Shown here piece after piece: positions 14,365 through 19,731 of a stretch of 19,731 nucleotides of DNA. Location: the NCBI GenBank assembly GCA_003221085.1, contig QHUD01000050.1, forward strand, positions 1 through 19,731, read 5' to 3'. The notes under the pieces were generated by a model, which searched no databases, was not told the origin of the DNA, and saw nothing but the letters and a program-made list of their open reading frames with translations. The position numbers and the translations under genes are program-made. How positions within the stretch are numbered: position 1 is the first letter of the stretch; each line of letters opens with the position of its first letter. Origin of the DNA: Gemmatimonadota bacterium. GTDB lineage: Bacteria; Gemmatimonadota; Gemmatimonadetes; Gemmatimonadales; GWC2-71-9.

Positions 14365-15168
14365 GTGGACGTGCCTTTTGTGATTCGTCACCGGTTGGAG
14401 GAATTGGGGTTGGAGCAGCGCGATCTCGCCCGCGCCGCCCGCGTGACCGAGTCCTACATCTCCCAGCTACTGACCCGGCGCAAGGCGCCCCCGGCCCCGA
14501 ACCGGACCGACATCTACGAGCGGATGGACAAGTTCCTGCGGCTGCCGAGTGGGGAGCTGGCGAAGCTGGCCGAGCTGCAGCGCAAGGAGCAGCTGAAGCG
14601 GGAGCTGGGCGAGGAGCCCACCGCCCTCCTCGGGGAAGTCCGCGAGCTGATCTTGCGCAAGTGCGCCCCCGCCGCGGAAGCCGAGATCCGCGCGATCTTC
14701 GAGCGGCAGCCGCTCGGCGAGCTGGAGCGCCTGGTCACGTCCAAGGTGTTGGAGGTGGCGAAGCAGGTGGCCCGACAGGAATTGGACAACGAATATTGGG
14801 TCCGGATGATGGCGCAGCTGGGCGGCCGCAGCTACGAAGAGATGCGCGTGATCGTGCTCGAATTCCTCGATACCGACATCTTCCACGTGTCGGCCGAGAA
14901 CTGCGTCTCGTTTCTGGATCCGCTGATCGTGAGGCGCTTCGAGTTCGTCGAGCAGGAATTCGATGAGCGCATCACGGAGGAGCGGGGGCTGACCGAGTTC
15001 CTGCGGGATCCTGCCTTGAGCGGTACGGCGACCGCGGAGGAGATTGCGTTCCTCAAGCGCCTGCGCTTCACCGGCAAGCGACCTACACCGCTCTTTTACT
15101 ACCGGGAGCTCCAGAGCTTGAGAGACCCTCTGCATTTTCCGACGCCGCCGGGGCCGGACCGCCACTAA
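14365..15168 (+). CDS. XRE-type helix-turn-helix regulator with an unrecognised C-terminal domain
   Basis: A 267-residue protein from GTG 14365, preceded by GGAGGAGGAG; a 19-codon upstream extension lacks such a signal. Residues 5-60 are a Cro/C1-type HTH: IRHRLEELGLEQRDLARAAR then VTESYISQLLTRRKAP. A charged helical linker follows (about 62-90, rich in E, K and L), then a mostly helical domain of about 150 residues containing EYWVRMMAQLGGRSYEEMRV and FHVSAENCVSFLDPLIVRRF, which I do not recognise. It is divergent from the ABM gene and may act on the palindromes in the shared 171-base gap. Its last 86 bases overlap the convergent zinc-ribbon gene. A DNA-binding role is well supported; what it senses is unknown. 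Confidence 0.8.
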   Translation: MDVPFVIRHRLEELGLEQRDLARAARVTESYISQLLTRRKAPPAPNRTDIYERMDKFLRLPSGELAKLAELQRKEQLKRELGEEPTALLGEVRELILRKCAPAAEAEIRAIFERQPLGELERLVTSKVLEVAKQVARQELDNEYWVRMMAQLGGRSYEEMRVIVLEFLDTDIFHVSAENCVSFLDPLIVRRFEFVEQEFDERITEERGLTEFLRDPALSGTATAEEIAFLKRLRFTGKRPTPLFYYRELQSLRDPLHFPTPPGPDRH

Positions 15169-15349
15169 CGACGGCCGGAGCGGCGCGCTCGCTCTCCCGC
15201 ACCTGCACGTATGCCCGGTATCCGCAGCCGCAGGATTCCGTCGTCCGACCCAGCCGATCGCTCCCGAACGCGAGGCGCTGAGTGCAGTGGGGGCAGCGGG
15301 GCGGGCCGCCGTCTTTGACGAGGCCCGTCCGCGCCAGCGCCCGGTTCAC
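15083..15349 (-). CDS. Small zinc-ribbon protein coupled to infA
   Basis: An 88-residue protein from GTG 15349, which overlaps the infA stop as GTGA. The N-terminal half holds CPHC (about residues 19-22) and, 17 residues later, CGCGY (about 40-44), a CxxC/CxC zinc-ribbon pattern with GLVKDGGPPRCPHCTQRLAF before it. The C-terminal half (about 50-88) is Ala/Ser/Pro/Gly-rich and probably disordered. That tail lies antisense to the end of the XRE gene. The function is unknown; coupling to IF-1 hints at translation or RNA but is not proof. The alternative is that only the first half is conserved. Confidence 0.6.
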   Translation of the reverse strand: MNRALARTGLVKDGGPPRCPHCTQRLAFGSDRLGRTTESCGCGYRAYVQVRESERAAPAVVSGGPAPAASENAEGLSSSGAPGSKRAV

Positions 15350-15564
15350 TTGTACCGGTAGGTGATACGGCCGCGTGTGAGGTCGTAGGGGGATACTGCG
15401 AGCGTGACCCGATCACCCGCGAGCACCCGGATCCGAAAGCGCCGCATCTTGCCCGCAATGGTCGCGAGCACGTAGTGGCCGTTCTCGAGCAGGACGCGGA
15501 ACGTCGTGTTCGGCAGCACCTGCTCGACGGTGCCATTGATCTCGATCGCTTCTTCCTTCGCCAT
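15346..15564 (-). CDS. infA: Translation initiation factor IF-1
   Basis: Exactly 72 residues, the normal IF-1 length, from ATG 15564. An in-frame start 18 codons upstream would add an atypical tail and cross the terminator hairpin, so it is rejected. It is a single OB fold with recognisable IF-1 positions: MAKEEAIEINGTVEQVLPNT, FRVLLENGHYVLATIAGKMR and the C-terminal SPYDLTRGRITYRYK. IF-1 binds the ribosomal A site of the 30S subunit with IF-2 and IF-3. The gene is outside any ribosomal protein cluster, next to regulators, so it may be an additional copy. A hairpin ends 30 bases before its start (15594-15628). It overlaps the zinc-ribbon gene by 4 bases. Confidence 0.95.
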   Translation of the reverse strand: MAKEEAIEINGTVEQVLPNTTFRVLLENGHYVLATIAGKMRRFRIRVLAGDRVTLAVSPYDLTRGRITYRYK

Positions 15565-15593
15565 CGGTCCGCCCGCGTGAGGGGAAGAAACGA

Positions 15594-15628
15594 AAGGCGG
15601 GACCGGCGCATTGGCCAAGTCCCGCCTT
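15594..15628 (-). terminator. Intrinsic terminator between tetR and infA
   Basis: AAGGCGGGAC (15594-15603) and GTCCCGCCTT (15619-15628) form a perfect 10-bp stem with a 15-base loop containing TTGGCCAA. On the minus strand it is followed by TCGTTTCTT. It lies 45 bases after the tetR stop and 30 bases before the infA ATG. It could stop tetR transcription or attenuate infA. Confidence 0.65.
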
Positions 15629-15672
15629 GACGTGCAACGCTCGATGAACGCTAGCGGGCGGGCCGGGCGAAG

Positions 15673-16263
15673 TCAAACAGGAAGTTCCAGGATCGTCCGG
15701 GCGGCGCGCAGCACGATCGGCGCCACGTGTGCGGGAGTGCGCTTCGGGCCCGCGAGCATGTCGAACGTCTGGAAGCTCGTGAGCGCAAACAGCAGATCGA
15801 TGGTCTCGTCCTGAGCCTCGCGGATCCGTCCCACGATCCTTCGTAGCCCTTGCCGTCGCCACTCCTGCCGAGCTGACAACGCTCGGTCGAGGCCGGTGTC
15901 GAGTACCCCCAGCGCCGACAGCCGCCGATGAATCGGGCGATGCGCGGTCCAGAAGCGGCCGAACGTCGCGATGAACCGAGCCAAGGCCTCCTCGGGATCG
16001 GGTTGGCGAAACGCATCGGCCAAGTCCCACATCCCACCCTGCCGGGCCAGGTCGTCGAACAGCGCCTCCAACAGCTTGGGTCGCGAGCCGAACTGCTGAT
16101 ACACGGTGGGCCGCGTGACGCGCGCCCGCTGCGCGACTGCTTCGATGCTGAAATCCGTGTTCCCGCGCGCGACCAGCAACGCGCGCGCGGCCTTGAGGAT
16201 CCGGGCCCGGGTCCGGTCGACCGCCGCCTGGCGGCGGCCCAAACGGTAGGGGCGGGGAGTCAT
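15673..16263 (-). CDS. TetR/AcrR family transcriptional regulator
   Basis: A 196-residue protein from ATG 16263. The N-terminal HTH is typical of TetR: RTRARILKAARALLVARGNT, FSIEAVAQRARVTRPTVYQQ and FGSRPKLLEALFDDLARQGG (about 17-75). The C-terminal all-helical domain (about 80-196) would bind a ligand and dimerise; its sequence is not informative about the ligand. It is divergent from the membrane protein/SDR/VOC operon (16333-17964). A palindrome lies within its own promoter, so it probably represses both itself and that operon. Confidence 0.92.
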   Translation of the reverse strand: MTPRPYRLGRRQAAVDRTRARILKAARALLVARGNTDFSIEAVAQRARVTRPTVYQQFGSRPKLLEALFDDLARQGGMWDLADAFRQPDPEEALARFIATFGRFWTAHRPIHRRLSALGVLDTGLDRALSARQEWRRQGLRRIVGRIREAQDETIDLLFALTSFQTFDMLAGPKRTPAHVAPIVLRAARTILELPV

Positions 16264-16281
16264 GGACGCGCTGGCAGGAAC

Positions 16282-16309
16282 AATTTAATCATACAGTCCG
16301 TATAGTCAA
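16282..16309. promoter_or_regulatory. tetR promoter with embedded operator palindrome
   Basis: Minus strand TTGACT (16309-16304), 16 bases, then TAAATT (16287-16282). The spacer contains ATACAGTCCGTAT (16291-16303), a 13-bp palindrome with 5 of 6 arm pairs matched. TATAGT (16301-16306) and TATACT (16311-16316) are possible plus-strand -10 hexamers for the divergent operon. A bound TetR dimer would block both directions. Confidence 0.6.
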
Positions 16310-16332
16310 ATATACTTCTGCGGAGGTGGTTT

Positions 16333-16830
16333 GTGGTCTGGCTGCGCTTGGTGCACATCGTGGCGGGCACCGTCTGGGTGGGCTCCGCCGTCTTCGCCGC
16401 CCTGTTCCTCTTCCCCACGGCCCGGGTCGTGGGCCCCGACGCCCGGGGCTTCATGGAACGTCTCCGGCAGCGCATGGGCCCCGCGCTGGGCATCGCGATG
16501 CTCCTCACTGTGATCCCCGGGTTCATCATGTACGGCCGGCTCTCCGCCGGCTTCAACCGCGCGTGGGTCACCTCGCGGCCCGGGCTCGCGCTCGCCGCGG
16601 GGGCCCTCGCCGCGCTCGTCGCCGTGATCATCGGGGTGGCGGTGAACGCGCCCGCCGGCGCGAAGCTGGCGGCGCTGCGGACGGGCTTCGAGACCCAGGG
16701 TGGTTCCCCCACGCCGGAGCAGGCCGCGCAGGTCGCGGCCCTGCAGGCGCGGGTCGAGCGGGGAGCCCAGCTGGCCGCCGTACTGCTCGTGATCGCCGCG
16801 GGCGCGATGGCGGTGGCGCGCTACTTATGA
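16333..16830 (+). CDS. Four-helix integral membrane protein (DUF2269/CopD-like)
   Basis: A 165-residue protein from GTG 16333, with GGAGGT 5 bases upstream. Hydrophobic helices at about 4-28 (LVHIVAGTVWVGSAVFAALF), 50-68, 83-105 and 145-163, with a charged loop near 110-140. The opening VWLRLVHIVAGTVWVGSAVF, with a His in the first helix, resembles small membrane families such as DUF2269 and CopD-like proteins; the assignment is tentative. It is the first gene of the tetR-divergent operon and overlaps the SDR gene by 4 bases (ATGA). It may be a transporter or redox partner. Confidence 0.65.
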   Translation: MVWLRLVHIVAGTVWVGSAVFAALFLFPTARVVGPDARGFMERLRQRMGPALGIAMLLTVIPGFIMYGRLSAGFNRAWVTSRPGLALAAGALAALVAVIIGVAVNAPAGAKLAALRTGFETQGGSPTPEQAAQVAALQARVERGAQLAAVLLVIAAGAMAVARYL

Positions 16831-17585
16831 GCGCGCTCGATGGCAAGGTCGCCCTCGTCACCGGCAGCTCGCGCGGCATTGGGGCCGCGATCGCGCACCT
16901 GTTCGCGCGACATGGCGCCAGGGTAGCGGTCCACGGCAGGGATCTGGCGGCCTTGTCTGCCGTGCGCGCCGACATCGAGCGCGCCGGCGGGCAGGCGATC
17001 CAGGTCGCGGCCGATGTCACCAGGTTCGCCGAGATTGAAAGCATGCGTCATCAAATCGAAGGACAGCTCGGTCCGATTGACATCCTCGTGGCGAACGCGG
17101 GCGGCAGCTTCACGAAGCCCGGGCCTCTCGAAGAAACGAGCGAGGAAGGGTGGCAGGCATCTGTGGACGGCAACCTCACCGCGACGTTTCTCACCATCAA
17201 GAGCATTTTACCCGGCATGAAGCAACGCAAGGCAGGCAACATTATCACGATGTCCTCGGCTGCGGCGCGCCGGCCGCACCCTCAATCACCTATCCCATAC
17301 GCCGCAGCGAAGGCGGGGATACAGATGCTCACACAACACCTCGCCACCCAGGTCGGTCCCTTCGGCATCCGGGTGAACTGCATCGCTCCAGAAACGATCC
17401 TGACCGAGCGCAACCAGCAGCGAATACCCAATTCGCAGAAGCAGGCGCTCGTCGACTTGCACCCTGTCAAGCGCCTGGGCGTGCCGGGAGACGTGGCCCG
17501 GGCGGCTCGGTTTCTCGCTTCCGACGATGCAGATTGGGTAACCGGCATTGTCTTGGACGTTGCGGGTGGAGCCGTGATGGTATAA
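16827..17585 (+). CDS. Short-chain dehydrogenase/reductase (SDR)
   Basis: A 252-residue classical SDR of normal length; the start overlaps the preceding stop as ATGA. Cofactor motif TGSSRGIG at 12-19, NAGG at 90-93, catalytic Ser at 143-144 (ITMSSAAARR) and YxxxK at Y158 and K162 (PYAAAKAG) are all present. The HGRDL stretch at 36-40 after the second strand favours NADP(H), which is inference. The overall pattern is close to 3-oxoacyl-ACP reductase-like and glucose dehydrogenase-like SDRs, but the substrate is unknown. With the adjacent VOC gene it may act on a small organic compound whose presence is sensed by the divergent TetR. Confidence 0.93.
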   Translation: MSALDGKVALVTGSSRGIGAAIAHLFARHGARVAVHGRDLAALSAVRADIERAGGQAIQVAADVTRFAEIESMRHQIEGQLGPIDILVANAGGSFTKPGPLEETSEEGWQASVDGNLTATFLTIKSILPGMKQRKAGNIITMSSAAARRPHPQSPIPYAAAKAGIQMLTQHLATQVGPFGIRVNCIAPETILTERNQQRIPNSQKQALVDLHPVKRLGVPGDVARAARFLASDDADWVTGIVLDVAGGAVMV

Positions 17586-17610
17586 GCGAAAGCCCCCTAA
17601 AGGAGGCTGG

Positions 17611-17964
17611 ATGACACAGAGCGAGCAGGACCGGCGGGTCGACTACATCGAATTCGGCGCGACCGACGTGGGCCGGATCAGGGAATTCTATGAGAAGGTC
17701 TTCGGCTGGCGGTTCCAGGATTACGGACCGGACTACACGAGCTTCCAGGATGGCCGTCTCAGCGGCGGCTTCACCAAGGACGCGCCCGTGCGTCCCGCCA
17801 ATCCACTCGTCGTGATTTACGCCGTCCAGCTCGACGCGATCGAAGCGAAGATCAAACAGGCGGGCGGGAAGATCGTCCGGAAGACCTACCCATTCCCGGG
17901 CGGCCGGCGGTTCCACTTCAGCGATCCGAGCGGGAACGAGCTCGCCGTGTGGACTGACCAGTAG
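17611..17964 (+). CDS. VOC family protein (glyoxalase/bleomycin-resistance fold)
   Basis: A 117-residue protein from ATG 17611, with a very strong AAAGGAGG upstream. It has the paired beta-alpha-beta-beta-beta modules of the vicinal oxygen chelate fold: DYIEFGATDVGRIREFYEKV then FGWRFQDYG in the first half, and PLVVIYAVQLDAIEAKIKQA plus FHFSDPSGNELAVW in the second. Glu residues in YIEF and GNELAVW are at usual metal-ligand positions. VOC proteins include dioxygenases, isomerases, lyases and binding proteins, so the reaction is not defined. It lies 25 bases after the SDR gene in the same operon. Confidence 0.88.
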   Translation: MTQSEQDRRVDYIEFGATDVGRIREFYEKVFGWRFQDYGPDYTSFQDGRLSGGFTKDAPVRPANPLVVIYAVQLDAIEAKIKQAGGKIVRKTYPFPGGRRFHFSDPSGNELAVWTDQ

Positions 17965-18031
17965 GCGCGCTGACACCGCACCCCCACTTCCTTCGTACGG
18001 ATCCCATCCCTTTCACTCGACACGGCCGGCC

Positions 18032-18223
18032 ATGGTCAAACCGTTCCTGCAGATCACCGCCCTCGGCGTCGCGGGCTTCGCCCTGTGGAAGATCGCGTCG
18101 CTCCTCTTGCTCCCGTTTCTGATGTTCGCGTTTAAGGTCGCCCTCATCGTGGGTGTCGTGATGCTCGCGATCTGGTTCTTCAAGCAGGGCGACAAGCCGA
18201 AAGACGAGGCGGCGGGCGGGTAG
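18032..18223 (+). CDS. Small two-helix membrane protein of unknown function
   Basis: A 63-residue protein from ATG 18032. Two hydrophobic helices (about 8-28 and 30-51: LQITALGVAGFALWKIASLL and FKVALIVGVVMLAIWFF) are followed by a charged cytoplasm-like tail (KQGDKPKDEAAGG). No good Shine-Dalgarno sequence precedes it. I recognise no family. It ends 6 bases from the convergent permease stop. Its codon pattern and membrane character suggest a real gene. Confidence 0.6.
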   Translation: MVKPFLQITALGVAGFALWKIASLLLLPFLMFAFKVALIVGVVMLAIWFFKQGDKPKDEAAGG

Positions 18224-18229
18224 CCCTCT

Positions 18230-19033
18230 TCACCCGCTCGCGCCGGAGTATCGCCTGAGCGCCGCGCGCCACAACGCTCGCGCGAGGGCGAACACCAGCC
18301 CAGCGACCAGGACGGCCGCGAGCCCGATCTCCGGTCGCAGCCGTCCGGTGAGCGCCGACGCCGGGACGGTCGTCGTCCAGGCGATCGGGATCAGGTACAC
18401 GAACAGGAAGCGCAGGGCTCCGGGGTACGCGGAGACGGGATAGCGCGCCCCCTCGTACACGGCGTCGAACAGCACGGCGATGTTCTCGACCGACACGAAC
18501 CAGAATGCCAGGCTCATCAGCACCACCCAGAGTGCGTAGACGACGACGGCTGCAGCCGCAAGGCTCAAGCCAAAGGCCGTGAGTTGTGCGAGGGATGGCG
18601 CGTGGCCCATCCGAAAGAGCGCGTATCCCGCCAGCCCGAGCCCGAGTACGACATCCGAGAGGCGCCAGATGTCGAGCTGCCGGAACGAGACGAAGCCCTG
18701 GGCGTCGACGGGCTTCACGAGCACCAGATCCAGTTCACCGCTCCGCACTTCACCGGCGAGCTGGCCGATCCCGGGCCGCAGTACCGCCTCGATCACGCCG
18801 GTGAGCGCGTTGAACACGCCGAGCAGCACGACGATCTCCCAGTAGTCCCAGCCGCCGAGCGTAGTGGTGTGGTGAAAGAAGAGCGCGAGCGTGAGCAGCG
18901 CGGTCGCCATGTTGAACAGAGTGCCGAGCACGCTCGCGATGAAATTGGCGCGGTATTGCAGCTCCTCGACGAGGTTGAGGCGCCAGAAGGCCGAGAGCAT
19001 GCGGAATGCGGAGTGCGGCATGCGGAGTGACAT
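18230..19033 (-). CDS. ABC-2 type transporter permease (second of a pair)
   Basis: A 267-residue polytopic membrane protein with six hydrophobic segments. It resembles the ABC-2 permease family PF06182: EELQYRANFIASVLGTLFNM, then LGVFNALTGVIEAVLRPGIG, and a soluble stretch GEVRSGELDLVLVKPVDAQG that couples to the ATPase. ATG 19033 lies 8 bases after the stop of the first permease, giving a tight operon. The N-terminal 11 codons, however, are written by a heptamer repeat, so ATG 19000 (MLSAFWRLNLVEELQYRANF) is an alternative start. The cognate ATP-binding subunit is not in the window and is probably upstream, beyond the right edge. The exported substrate is unknown. Confidence 0.8.
   Translation of the reverse strand: MSLRMPHSAFRMLSAFWRLNLVEELQYRANFIASVLGTLFNMATALLTLALFFHHTTTLGGWDYWEIVVLLGVFNALTGVIEAVLRPGIGQLAGEVRSGELDLVLVKPVDAQGFVSFRQLDIWRLSDVVLGLGLAGYALFRMGHAPSLAQLTAFGLSLAAAAVVVYALWVVLMSLAFWFVSVENIAVLFDAVYEGARYPVSAYPGALRFLFVYLIPIAWTTTVPASALTGRLRPEIGLAAVLVAGLVFALARALWRAALRRYSGASG
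18999..19029. repeat. Degenerate 7-bp tandem repeat (ATGCGGA, about 4.4 copies)
   Basis: ATGCGGA, ATGCGGA, GTGCGGC, ATGCGGA, then GTG. On the minus strand it reads as PHSAFRM-type peptide at the start of the permease gene. It lies exactly between two possible start codons, so it may be non-coding filler captured by the reading frame. Confidence 0.7.
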
Positions 19034-19041
19034 GATGAGTG

Positions 19042-19731
19042 TCAGCCGCCCACTGCGCCGTATTTTCGAATGCCGCGGCTCCACGCGATGCGGTACGCCA
19101 GGATCCAGAAGCCGAGCCAGACGATCTGCTCACCGAGCCCGCGCAGCACCGCGTCGGTGCCGTGCACGGCGCCGGTGAGGAGATCCACCGGGAAGGCGAG
19201 CATGGACCGGAACCACAGCGCGCCGGCGCCCCCGGCCACGGCCGGCGGCAGCAGGGCGAGCGGCGCGATCCGGCCGGCGAGGAAGAGGGACACCCCCGCA
19301 TGGAGCTCCATGATCGCGGTGGCGCGCGTGGTCCAGAACGCCAACAGTCCCGTGGTGAAGCTGATGAAGAACCGCATCGCGGCCGCCAGCAGCACGGCCA
19401 CGGCCGTGACCGCCCAGCGTCCGGGGGCGAAGGGCAGGCGCACCGCGGGCCACGCCGCGGCGACGAGCAGCCACACGACGAGGATGACGCTCGCGGTGCG
19501 CGCCTTGTACGCGATGTTCTCCGCCACGGCCTCGTGTGCGGGATGCAGCGGCCGGACGAGTCGGTAGTTGAGCTCGCCGTCGCGGATCCAGTGGTCCAGG
19601 TACCAGGAGTCCCAGGCGATGGTCAGCTGGTTGATGAGCATGACGGCGAAGAAGTAGCGGGCGAAATCGGCGCGTGCGTATCCGGCGATCTGCCCCTCTC
19701 CCGCGATCGCCCACCAGATGCCCAGCGCGAT
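19042..19731 (-). CDS. ABC-2 type transporter permease (first of a pair), N-terminus outside the window
   Basis: The frame is open from the right window edge to TGA 19042-19044 (229 codons visible). ATG 19641 is internal, because the frame continues upstream without a stop through EGQIAGYARADFARYFFAVM. Hydrophobic segments alternate with the soluble stretch WIRDGELNYRLVRPLHPAHE, which corresponds to the RSGELDLVLVKPVD stretch of the neighbouring permease and marks the same PF06182 family. Two such permeases plus one ATPase usually form one exporter. The gene ends 8 bases before the second permease. Confidence 0.8.
   Translation of the reverse strand: MALGIWWAIAGEGQIAGYARADFARYFFAVMLINQLTIAWDSWYLDHWIRDGELNYRLVRPLHPAHEAVAENIAYKARTASVILVVWLLVAAAWPAVRLPFAPGRWAVTAVAVLLAAAMRFFISFTTGLLAFWTTRATAIMELHAGVSLFLAGRIAPLALLPPAVAGGAGALWFRSMLAFPVDLLTGAVHGTDAVLRGLGEQIVWLGFWILAYRIAWSRGIRKYGAVGG

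Noticed and set aside
16326..17585. Possible fusion of an Arg/Gly-rich domain to the SDR
   Set aside because: The upstream part is an out-of-frame reading of the membrane protein gene, and the SDR has its own ATGA-overlap start at 16827.
18216..18237. GCGGGT/ACCCGC arms between two convergent genes as a terminator
   Set aside because: Only a 6-bp stem with a 10-base loop and no T-run on either side; too weak to call.
1..19731. CRISPR arrays, IS elements, tRNAs, defence islands
   Set aside because: No regularly spaced repeats, transposase motifs, cloverleaf sequences or defence-type genes were seen on either strand.

Overview
The window is visibly GC-rich, with short intergenic gaps and strong G/C bias at codon third positions. 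The best taxonomic guess is Gemmatimonadota or a similar environmental GC-rich Gram-negative. The main clue is the Ser/Thr kinase (2243-3622), built as kinase, one transmembrane helix and a TolB/FlgO-like domain, an arrangement I associate with that phylum. A tripartite RND pump and two outer-membrane-type proteins show a diderm envelope. The assignment is inference; there is no rRNA here. No CRISPR array, IS element, tRNA or replication origin was seen, and no gene-free stretch exceeds about 210 bases.

Left part (1-6774): a secreted TPR protein cut by the window edge (minus), a DUF1207 outer-membrane-type protein (plus), a membrane Ser/Thr kinase (minus) and the wreck of a rhodanese gene (minus). 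Diverging from the wreck is a plus-strand cluster: a 57-residue ORF, a secreted protein with the full set of PHM-type copper ligands, a small outer-membrane barrel and a secreted protein of unknown function.

Middle (6888-13835): one operon encoding an RND adaptor, RND permease, outer membrane factor, MarR regulator and DoxX-like membrane protein. It ends at a hairpin shared with the convergent ABM-fold monooxygenase gene.

Right part (13879-19731): the ABM gene and a divergent XRE-type regulator; a minus-strand group of TetR regulator, stand-alone IF-1 and zinc-ribbon protein; a plus-strand operon divergent from tetR (membrane protein, SDR, VOC protein); a small membrane protein; and two ABC-2 type permeases, the first cut by the window edge.

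The most notable pattern is a composite regulatory element, GGGAAC-N14-GTTCATT-NR-TGAAC. It occurs with identical spacing upstream of the DUF1207 gene, the copper-protein cluster and the RND operon. A fourth copy with a weaker upstream hexamer faces the rhodanese remnant. This suggests that four transcription units form one local regulon, perhaps controlled by the MarR protein encoded in the pump operon and perhaps read by an alternative sigma factor.
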